A stretch of DNA of 64,000 nucleotides from Diphasiastrum complanatum. Taxonomy: Eukaryota; Streptophyta; Lycopodiopsida; Lycopodiales; Lycopodiaceae. The position numbers and the translations under genes were made by a program. The notes under the pieces are model-generated. The model was not told the origin of the DNA and did no database searches. It worked only from the letters and a program-made list of their open reading frames with translations. Where the stretch lies: positions 60,078,077 through 60,142,076 of the forward strand of contig CM055092.1 of NCBI GenBank assembly GCA_029204225.1, written 5' to 3'. Positions 24,581 through 33,694 of this stretch are shown here, piece after piece; within the stretch, counting starts at the first letter, position 1; each line of letters begins with the position of its first letter.

Positions 24581-26338
24581 TTAATTAAGTACTACTACAT
24601 CATCCTTTGCACCATCATCAATAAAGGGAGGCCGAAGCCTTGCCCTAGCCAGTATACTCAGGATGATTTCTTGTCTGAATTTGTACATTTGGCTTGATGT
24701 GTACTCAAGAAGTGTAAACTGCAAAATAGAACATTCATGTATTAGTAATGGCTAAAAACATCAACAAAATAGAAAACTAATCATGATTCCAAAAATAAGA
24801 ATAAACAGAATTTATTACCTTAGAAATATCAACATCTTCCTGAAGGTTGAACCACTCAAAAAATAACTTGGCATTGTATAACGTGTACCACCCATAGCTG
24901 AATGAATCATTTTGCGGTGGTGACTGCAAAATAATTTAGCACAAAAGAAATCAATTATGAAACAGAATGAATTAGAATGAAACAATTACATTAGAATACT
25001 GATTTCAACATGCTATTAAGAAAGACAGAGTTTATTTCCAAACTCACGGTCTCCCAGTCCATGGAATGGGGAACATCTATAGGAATATATTTATTCAAAT
25101 ATGGCAGATATATATCTACATCCTTATGTGTATTTTTTGTCGAATTTATCTTGACACAAAAACCTTTGATACTATTATTTACAGATCTCTTAATAGAGAT
25201 CAAGTTAAACTCCAGTGGTCACTGCAAAATAAAATTGAAAGTACTTTAGCGGCAATTATGAGAACTATTTAAATTGAAAATGTCAATGTTAATGCATAAA
25301 ACAGGAAGAAGCACTTAATATATCTTACTTGGTATGATAAGGAATGACCAGATACTTTGTTGCTGGTGTGAATCCACTTGTCAGACACTGTGACAATGTG
25401 TCATTATTCTCCTTGAAGGCCTGGAGCAGAAAGTTACTCAGCACCAGCAACTCGTTTGATGAATCTCTTGCAATGTCAAATTGCAAGAGTGTCAGCCCGG
25501 ACTCTATCACAAGATCACTGATAGAAGTCCATCTGTCTTTGAGATCCAGACAATCTAAAACTCTAAAACTAATACTAAAATCAAGTTCATCTAGTCTAAA
25601 ACAAAAAAGAGTACCAATTTTATCTATAGCATCCGATATGTCTTTCTCAAATCTAAGATACTCATCCGAATCTATATATGTATAAAAATTTGGAGGAGGA
25701 GAAGGAGGTGGATGTGTAGTATCTACAAGAATTAAAGCGGTATCCAAAACAGCTGTAGCTATATTTACAGCATTATCAACAACAATGTTATCTACAATTG
25801 ATTTCGGGTCAGGTTTCACAGAATCTGTGGTGTCTACGATCTTTGCTTTCGTTGGAGCTCTCTTGGGGGCACTCTGCTTTCTAGGACGCTTCGTAGGAAG
25901 ATTAGTCCTATCTACAGGTGTTGGCCTAGGAGCAGAAGGCTGAAATATGTGCAACCTACAGAACCTATCCCTCATTCTCATCAGGAGCTGAAAATCCTTG
26001 GGCATTATTGTGACTCTCTTGGAATGAATGGCAAGCAAAAATGAATCTTCAAAAAAAAGACTAAGGTAATCTTCAGCAGCCTCCTGAAGGCACTGAAGAG
26101 CACTGGGTTTAAATCTGACCAGCTGTCCAAGATCATTTCTTGTTATGTTTTGGACAGCACAGTAGAATGGAGCCCTTGGAATCAGCAACACAGTTGATCT
26201 CTGGTACTTGCGTATCTCAGAGAGCCACCTACTGCGGTTGCACGTTCTATGTCTAGCAGGAGGGGTAATGGCCACCGTAGGGGCTGAGGATGAGCTAGGA
26301 GAGAAGAAGTCCCTCCTGGTATGCTTTCTCCTATCCAT
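24581..26338 (-). pseudogene. E1 ORF2: histone H3-fold / Ulp1-like fusion
   Basis: Four exons on the minus strand: 26338-25329, 25221-25048, 24923-24819 and 24718-24581, all with GT-AG borders, about 480 residues. Residues 29-124 align with the histone H3 core: [17 protein letters not shown] (alpha N), [10 protein letters not shown] (alpha 1), [19 protein letters not shown] (alpha 2) and [11 protein letters not shown] (loop 2, alpha 3). Loop 1 has one residue more than canonical H3, as in CENH3 types, and the tail lacks the usual H3 modification sites. A Pro/Lys-rich linker follows. The C-terminal part looks like a Ulp1 (C48) fold: YLVIPYHTK runs across the first intron into NDHWSL (His-Trp), then VKINST where Asp-Ser is expected, then PPQNDSFSYGWYTLY where the Cys-Gly pair is expected. 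Asp and Cys are replaced, so it would be a pseudo-protease. A one-base loss just after HWSL breaks the frame in exon 2. Confidence 0.75.
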
Positions 26339-27165
26339 GGATGTGTACTATGCAATAGCAGACTTGCGCACGACGAGGAGGATGAGAATGGAAGGGTGAC
26401 AAAAATCTCGCAGAGGACCGATATGTACGAAAGGAAAATACGGTATATCGGACCTGTGCGAGCTGAATATAACAGAAAGAAATTCTGAAGAAATGTGCAC
26501 AAGTGCGATACAGGGGGACACATAGGCAGGTGTATTGGACCTGTGCACATGAAAGACGGTAGGTGGAAATACGAGTGTTAAGGACGCGCACAAGTGCGAT
26601 ATGCGGAGTGAAAAAAAAGTGAAAAATATTCATCGAAGTTTGTGATTTTATATCCTGGTTCGCACGTGCGAAAGAATGTCCAATCACACGTATGGGAGTT
26701 GTACGAACAAATGATAAAGCAACATGTGTCACGTTGTCACTTTACACGTGTGGGATTTGTACGAGCAAATGATAGAGCGACACGTGTTTTTGAGCACACG
26801 AATGAACACATGACACGTGTCCAATTGTCATTTCACATGTGTCCAGGTGTCACCTCGCACATGCCAGTAGCTGTAGTTGAATCGAAAGTAGACACGTGTC
26901 CATGGACCATTGACCGCACGTGCAAAAATTTAGTATAAATGGCACGAAAACCGATTAATTTTTTACTTTTTTTCGTTATCAAAATTCGTGGCATATCGCT
27001 CTTGTGCACGCACTTTATTGACCATTTGCACTCAACGACACCTACTTGCGCTCAAGTGCGATATTCGGTATCTCGAGACATACATATCTCTCTTGTGCGC
27101 CATCTCGATAGTTAGTTTTCTTTCTCGTCTCCCTTGCGCACAAGTGCGATATTCACTTTATTTCG
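26339..27165. promoter_or_regulatory. Divergent control region between E1 ORF2 and ORF3
   Basis: 827 bp separate the two divergent start codons. Six CACGTG palindromes lie in 260 bp (26663, 26745, 26781, 26814, 26893, 26917), most inside a larger ACACGTGT or GCACGTGC palindrome. The motif CACAAGTGCGATA occurs at 26498, 26589 and 27139, and as a variant at 27051, with further partial copies. A TATAAAT at 26934-26940 lies 226 bp before the ORF3 start. CACGTG is the plant G-box bound by bHLH and bZIP factors; whether these sites recruit host factors or an element protein is inference. Confidence 0.7.
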
Positions 27166-28681
27166 ATGGCCTCTTCCTCAGGATCCTCACGAGATTCAGG
27201 CTTGAGTTCATTTCTTAGTGACTTTGGAATTACTGAAAATCTGGACTACTTCCACAGCCTATTCAGGCCATATCTACATGTTTTCAGGACTGCACAACTG
27301 AATTCTGACGTTTTTTATCAACATTATGTTAGATTCAGAGATATACTTAGTAAGCCTGTTTTCTCCATAGATTCACTCCAGTACATGCATTATACTGATC
27401 TGGTTCACTTCTTCCCAGCTTTCAGACATAGACTGGATAGAATGTTCACCAAATTGTTTGATCTTTTCAAAAGCAGTTCACTATGTCCTTATTGCAACAA
27501 GAAATGTCGATTGGTTGAATATCAAAGTGGTTTCGTGCTTTTCCTGTTAGTTCAGATCCTAGATGATGATGAAATTTTTGTTGCTGACTCTCCCTTTTCA
27601 TCATCCTCCGTTCAGTCAGCTATTAAGGACATCAGTCACTTTCTTATCGACACTCATGATAAGGAAAGTGACTTTATAAATATAAATACTGATTCTCTAC
27701 AAGATTCTTTTATTGGCCAAAATACATATGCTGATGAATCCAACCCTACAAAGGATTCTAAATGTCTATTCAATTTGTCTGTATATTATATTAATGACGA
27801 TGTATATTTTACTACTGTTGATTTATGTAAATTTTTTGACTATTGTAAAGATGAGGTTTTATGTTTATTATCCGGCACAATTTTCGAATTCTCCGACTTC
27901 GTAGATTTTGAAACAGATGATCTTGTTGCTGGTATTGATTTTGATGATGAGGAGGGAATTATGACTGCTGAAGAATGCTTGACTAAGACTTTATCAAATA
28001 TAGCTGAGGATGGGCGAGGCAAACCATCCGATGAAGAATTCACGACATTTCAATCCCAGATGGGCTTCCCTCGTCCATCATTATTGCATTTCATGGATGA
28101 TTCCAGTTCAATACGTGGTCACTATATTGATCATCCTGATCTGGTTGCTGCTGATGATGAAGATTGTGTAAGTGTTTAAACTTCCTTGCATTACGATATT
28201 TCTAGTCATTGAATGTATTTTTGCTAACAAATTTCCTATTGTAGGATGCTCTCATAATAGATGATTTTGCTACGAGACGAGGTGGTTTCAGACAACACGC
28301 ATCGTCTTTCCAGAGGGATAGTGGACTTGGCTACTATCTTAGGCATTTCCTGAAGAATGAGATCTGTATTGCTCATTCCAAGCTGAGCCAGTCGGGGAGA
28401 CTCTTATAATGGCAGTTAAAGCTTTATCATTTTACCTAGGAGGACATAAATTTGTAAAGACAAATAAGATCATTTTTGTCAAAAGATCTTATGTTTTGAA
28501 TATTTTAGGCTTTACTGATGGGAATGTTTCTTTAAGGAGCTCCCATTATTCATTGTATTCCACTTATATTGAGCTTAGTGGAAATAAGGATAATGCACAT
28601 CTATTAGATACATACGCTAGCAGAGAATTTCTTCATGACAATACTGCCATAGAATCTGACACAAGATCTGATGATGAATAG
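27166..28681 (+). pseudogene. E1 ORF3: uncharacterised protein
   Basis: Exon 1 (27166-28167, 334 codons) starts MASSSGSSRDSGLSSFLSDF and ends at a GTAAGT donor. A 77-bp intron ends in ATTGTAG and exon 2 (28245-28681) continues in phase. Visible features are a Ser-rich start, a hydrophobic and aromatic N-terminal half with a CPYCNKKC zinc-type motif near residue 107, acidic stretches (DDEEG, ADDEDC) and a conserved C-terminal block ending FLHDN. A one-base shift near 28390 breaks exon 2; the second frame takes over with ETLIMAVKALSFYLGGHKF. The C-terminal block has a clear homologue in E3 (48328-48720), where it is in one frame. The function is unknown; DNA or protein binding is possible from the Cys cluster. 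It converges with ORF4, 460 bp apart. Confidence 0.7.
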
Positions 28682-29141
28682 TTGACACTTTGTATTCTGG
28701 TATAATACAATCAATACATTTACATTGAGTATTTCTCCTTTCTTGTTCAATGAATTTGCAAAGCAATTCTGAACATGTCATGATTTGATGATAATGATGA
28801 TCTTGTACTCAACAATCATCTAATTTTCTCTTCCTGTATGAACTTGCATGCTTTTCTAAACTTGTTGTATTGTGTGGACTTTGTTATATGTCGAATTTGA
28901 ACTCTGTGGTAGAACCACTGAAATAATTGACAAATGTAGTTTCGTTTTTCATTGGTTCCTCCATGTTGTGTATTCCAATGAAATGCTGCTTGTGCTTGCC
29001 AGTGTGACTTTTCCATCCCTTGTGATGACCATACACTCAAGCTTCCATATGTATTTGCAAAAAATGTTGTATGATCTCTTAGTATGTGCTGCATATGTCA
29101 AAATCATAATGTTAGTCTTATGTTTGGATCTAAATATATAT
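28682..29141. other. Spacer between converging E1 ORF3 and ORF4
   Basis: AT-rich, with nothing coding. It presumably holds both polyadenylation regions. The same spacer in E3 is shorter (about 100 bp). Confidence 0.5.
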
Positions 29142-31443
29142 TTAAATTTGAAAGCATTTTAAGAATTTAATACTAGCCATGTAATGAGTGATGTGATCAT
29201 CGCACCATGCTTTTGATACTGCATTAACAAACTCGACACAAGTCCTTTGGATAGCTTTCTTATCAATATCAGAGTATTTTTCTTTTCTTAAAATAGCAAT
29301 CATACTATCAAGCTTTTTCCATACATCAACTTTTAGTACTCTGGTTTTGCCGTCTTTCTCAAATTCCTGAGTAGCAGCAATAATATATGTCCAAACTGAG
29401 TGTTGAATATTAGAAGCCCTACCAGTATGATTTGATAGGAAACGACATGCTTTTGCTCCTCCTATGCTTGGCTTAGTTGGCATGTTCCCATTCTTTTCTG
29501 AAAGCTTTTCATCTTTTTGAATTTTGACATGTCCTTTATGGAGTCCTGCTTTTGATAAAACATCTTCTAATCGAGAGATAGCTTCCTTTGCTAATGATGC
29601 TGGTTTAGTATTCCAAGCAAAAACTATATGAAGATAAATGATCTTTTCTATTAATCTAACTTCTACATGAAGAGTGCAAACATGCACATTTTTTAAGGGG
29701 ATAGGCAGCACAGGCTTCCAGCTTGGATCTGCATATTCTCTAGTAATTTCTGTGCTCCTAGTTACATCTTTTGCCATTTTCATACAGTACAAACAAGGAT
29801 GTTTTGATGTAGCAACGTGAGAGACATTATACGTACATTTTAATGTTTTCAAATCACCTGCTAAGTGCCATTCAACATTGAAGTCTCCAACTCCTGGAAC
29901 ATTGAGAAGTCCTCCATCCATATGGTCCTTGATGATCCTAGGATAAGATGTCCTTGAGAATATCCATGATAATATATCATGATCCTCTTTTAGCACCTGT
30001 CCAAAAAAATTAATCAGACCTAATTTACAATGTATTAATACTATTTAATGAACGTAATGTAATAATGAGGCTAGTTACCTGAAACGCTGCCAACCACCAT
30101 ATATAATTTTCTGACTGGACACTGAATCTGAAATCTTCTTGGTTCTCTGTTTGTGATAGAGCACCATTCATGAGAGTTATACTAACCCTCTCCATCTTCT
30201 ACCCTTTCACAATTTCTGACTCATCTAACTTAAGTACTATGATTATTTTGTCATTCACCTTTTCATAGGTTATATCATAGAATGTGACGATGTATCTCAG
30301 CAAGTAATTTAGATCAACAAATAAATTGTTTGATGAATTATAGAATATCGATCTTCCATCAGTTTCATACACCTCCTCAATATGAAATGGAGTTCCAGTG
30401 ATCTTATGCATACCTATGTTTTATGTATCTCTCTCTTTCTTCAAGTGATATGTCCTAGGGATTGGGACTTTTCTAATTTGAACTTGCTTAAAAGCTTCTC
30501 TAATTAGTTTAAATATTGTTGCATATGCTTCCCTGCTAATACTCGCAAAATCACAAGCACCCTGAACTATAGTCTTATCTAAAATTTTTTGAATGTCCAC
30601 CATCAAAGACTCTGCTATTTTACACTTTACATTTGAAATCCTATTGTTCATCATGATACGCTCAGTGGATTTGCAAGTCAATATTGTGCACAATGACATT
30701 CCTAGTGAAGCATTGTCTTTAATATTCCGAGGAGCTACTAATGCAGATCTGCAAAAAAAACAGATAGTTAACAAAATATCACCATAGCTGAAATTAAATC
30801 CAAATGTCACTGAAAAACTTACAAAAATCAGAATATGCTTACTTGAATACACAGATCCTTCTATTTTGATAACCTTCTTTTGAAAGCATTTGAATATCCT
30901 TGCAACTTTTTTGCTTTCGCTTCTTACTTTCAGCCTTCTTCTTTGCCAATCCACATCCTTCAATAATTGTAAGTTTTCAATACGAATAGACTGTAAGACT
31001 GATTACATTTGCTCTAGTTCTATATGATATTGATTGTTGTCTTCTGTAATGATTCATTATTTTTTTTAAGTTGTTCATTTTCTTCTAATGTCTTTTGGAG
31101 ATGACAATCTCTATTCTGACAATAAGAGGATATCTGAATTAACTCACCTTCTAAAAAGTGAACTTTATTCATATAAAGTTGTTTTCCATGGTTCTGCAAT
31201 CTTTCACAATATCCTAGTAATCCACTATGTCCATTGCATATCCATGTAACTAAATGAGTTATTGAAGAGAACGTGGGATGTGTCAAAGTGCTTGGATCTT
31301 GTGGATATAATGTTCCATCTATCCACAAATCCAAGTTTTTTTTTTCCCTTCTGCCCTGTAACGAGAACGATCCTCAACAGATATTTAAATTCCTTTGCCT
31401 CCTCTTCTCTGCAAAGGTGCCAAATCAATAGGGATATCCACAT
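29142..31443 (-). pseudogene. E1 ORF4: candidate DDE-type transposase
   Basis: The minus-strand gene has at least three exons. Clear ones are 30748-30079 (acceptor TTTGCAG, donor CAG|GTAACT) and 29996-29142 (acceptor GGACAG). Upstream coding runs from about 31443 to the donor at 30843; its exon borders are less sure, and it includes a Lys/Arg-rich and a coiled-coil-like part. Candidate catalytic positions are Asp in VLKLDESE (about 30220) and Asp in LAGDLKTL (about 29850). Both lie before CLYC, a C-x2-C motif, and HVCTLHVEVRLIEKI with His. This order of D, D, C-x2-C and H is seen in several eukaryotic transposases with an insertion before the last Glu. From memory it also resembles uncharacterised families expanded in mycorrhizal fungi and cnidarians. 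TAA at 30421 and TAG at 30199 interrupt the frame. A partial homologue lies at 47429-48220. Confidence 0.65.
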
Positions 31444-32005
31444 GTAGATGATACAATGTCATCATAAAAAAAATAATAGATTAATCAGTTGCATCAAAGT
31501 ACTATGACCAGATTCTATGAAGCAAAGCAAAGTATTCATCTTTGATTATATTATATACTATGTACGATCAATCCAAACTCCATGCTTGTATGCTTGATTC
31601 AAATTTGGAAATGCCGCTCATTTTTTCATTCCAATAGGTAGTTGGCGCTCATATTTCCATTCCAAAGTGATGATGGCGTTCATAATTGGAGATGGCACCC
31701 ATATTTCTATTCTCGTGGAAGGAATGCATATGTAAACATTTTGCAATTTTTTCTGATTCAAATTTGGGGATGGCGGTCATATTCTAGATCTATTGAAAAT
31801 ATTGCTCTTTTCGTAACCAATGGAGGGAATATTTTTGAATTTAGTAAGTTATATTGCAAACTGTTAACAGTTTTTAACTGTGACTATAGACACTGTGGTT
31901 AGATTATTGGGAGTTGAGGAGGCCTTGGGAGTGGTGTGGGCAAGCAAATAAACGATATTGTTTTTTTTATTTTGATATTTTTCTATATCCTACATGGCAT
32001 TCCTT
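31444..32005. other. Right subterminal part of E1
   Basis: No gene. It contains three loosely repeated segments at 31600-31790 (ATGGCG..CATA, CAAATTTGG and ATTCCA words) that look like degenerate short repeats. The last 100 bp, including CCTACATGGCA, match the right end of E2. Confidence 0.5.
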
Positions 32006-32040
32006 AAAGGGTCCTTTTGATATTGAGAACTCCTCTAATG
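32006..32040 (-). repeat. Right terminal inverted repeat of E1
   Basis: Read on the minus strand it begins CATTAGAGGAGTTCTC and matches the left end at 34 of 35 positions. Confidence 0.93.
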
Positions 32041-32690
32041 TGTTGTTCATACAGATATATATGGACCTATGCAAACTCCCTCATTGCTAAATGCAAAGTA
32101 CTTCATTGCCTTTATTGACGAATTCTCTAGAAGAACAGTTGTTTATTTCATTAAATAGAAATCAGAATCTCAGGAAGAAGCTCGACTTCCAGAGTATCAA
32201 GTGTGTTTTTATGAACTACACTACTTCAGATCAAGCCTACAAGTTGTTTGGTCCCATCGAGTCAAAGATATTCACGAGTCGGGATGTCATCTTCATCGTA
32301 GATCAGTTTCAAGACCTCAAAGGAAAGGGCAGTCCCCATGTAGCCGACCTATCAGATTCTCCTGACGCTTTGAACTTTTCAGTTCCTCAGTCGACTATTT
32401 CTATTAAAGGTCCAAGCTCCTCTACTCTTGACGAACAATAAATCAATGGCAAATCAGAAGATGATGATGTTGCAGATCAGCAACTACAATATGATGGAAA
32501 TAATCAACTTCTTGTATTACCCAGAAGATCTTCAAGGACTAGCAGACCACCTAACCAGTATATCAACGAGTCTGCAGCTTATCTTATTCAGGAACCGACA
32601 TCTGTCCAAGAGGCACTCAGTCAGCCTGATTCAGATCTCTGTTGGAGGGTTTTCGGATCCCAAGGCAACCCTAACCCTAGTTAATAAGTG
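32041..32690 (+). pseudogene. Copia C4b, rest of integrase and linker
   Basis: The frame continues from before E1 with HTDIYGPM, the first integrase Asp, then FIDEFSRRTVVYF. A deletion joins this to the integrase C-terminal block around 32190 (KLFGPIESKIFTSRDVIF). A linker with RRSSRTSRPPNQY follows and stops near 32690 before RT. The 3' part of the element is missing. Confidence 0.85.
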
Positions 32691-33694
32691 AGAGGGATTT
32701 GGCACCCTGCGTGTGTAAGTCCAACCCGATGATCACATAGTTATTTGATTCGTTACAAGTCAATAAAAGGACTTTAGGCCTTTTTTGCTGGACTTTTAAT
32801 GTCGCAGGGCCTAAATGTCAAGTTAGTGAATAAAGTTGGGTTTCCCTCCAATTTGGATGGTTCCCACTCTTTTTTAAATTTGAATAATTAGGAAAAATGG
32901 ACCAATAGGATTTAGAGGCCAAGGTCCTCCTCTCTATTATAAAAAGAGACCAACTCGAGTTCCTACACATGTTCATTTTCTCATTTCAATTAAGCAGATT
33001 GGTTCTCTTGTGAAATGGATTGATGAATGTCCTTGCTCTCTATCACTTTTCCTCCATCTCTCATGCTTTCTTTGGATTTTGCTAATTGTTGGATCTGACT
33101 GTTATTGGGATTGGATGCTATTATATTTTTTATGAGAGAGAAACGGAGAGAGAGAAAAGGTAAGTTATCTTCACTATGGATCTAGTATTAGTGGATGTAG
33201 TGTTAATGCTTAGGGTTAATGGATGTTAGAGTTATAATTGGATCTTCCATTCATGCTGAAATCTGAACTATACTATCGCTCTCATGGGAACGAATCTACG
33301 CGTGACAACTAACTTCATCTCTTTGATGCTAGATTGATTAGATCTTTTGGAGTGCGTAATGTTCCTGATGAACCAACGATAAAACCGCCCAAAGCAGTTA
33401 TATTGAAGGAAGACAAGATCACAGAGTCAATGACGAAGAAACAAGCCAAGTAACATTATAGTACGGTCCTGAAATAGAAAAATCCTCCTCAAAAAATTGA
33501 TTCAGAGAATGTGTCACCCTTATTGGATAAAGGTAAATGAAAAGTCGAGGATGATTCTAGAAGTCAGAGTTCTAGTAGTGACATCATCGTCTCGAAAGTC
33601 ATCACCTCCATGATCAATTCCTGCTAAGAAGGCTAAGCGAAGATCCAAGACAAGTCCTTTCGACAAAGAACAAGCAGATGCTGTCCAACATAAT
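32691..33694 (+). other. Possible Gypsy LTR and leader
   Basis: Sequence between the C4b linker and the Gypsy pol frame. A TATAAAAAGAG at about 32938 and a T/C-rich stretch after it would fit an LTR promoter ending near 33130, but no inverted ends, primer site or partner LTR could be fixed. From 33290 on, broken coding DNA rich in Lys, Ser and Pro is probably the end of gag. Confidence 0.35.

Larger units (their letters stand above)
23025..32040 (+). mobile_element. E1: 9-kb CATTAG-ended DNA element with four genes
   Basis: The ends are 35-bp inverted repeats with one mismatch (CATTAGAGGAGTTCTC... inward from both sides). The element interrupts the C4b integrase; when it is removed, the two flanks abut in one reading frame with conserved residues in register and no duplicated bases. 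Inside are four intron-bearing gene models in alternating orientation: ORF1 (+), ORF2 (-), ORF3 (+), ORF4 (-). About 200 bp inside the left end and 100 bp inside the right end resemble the same parts of E2. Each gene has one or a few lesions, so this copy is probably dead but recent. The family assignment is open: the TIRs and a DDE-like protein argue for a cut-and-paste transposon, but the missing target duplication is unusual. Confidence 0.85.

Noticed and set aside
26331-26732. 133-codon minus-strand frame upstream of ORF2 with repeated CAQV-type words
   Set aside because: The repetition comes from the CACAAGTGCGATA DNA motif in the control region; it is not a protein repeat.
23025-32040. 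E1 as a Helitron because it lacks target duplication and has CTAA near the right end
   Set aside because: It has long terminal inverted repeats, no TC start, no A/T insertion site and no Rep/helicase protein.
23014-32052. TGTT near both sides of E1 as a degenerate target duplication
   Set aside because: Assuming it would leave the Copia integrase out of register after excision; the flanks fit exactly without any duplication.
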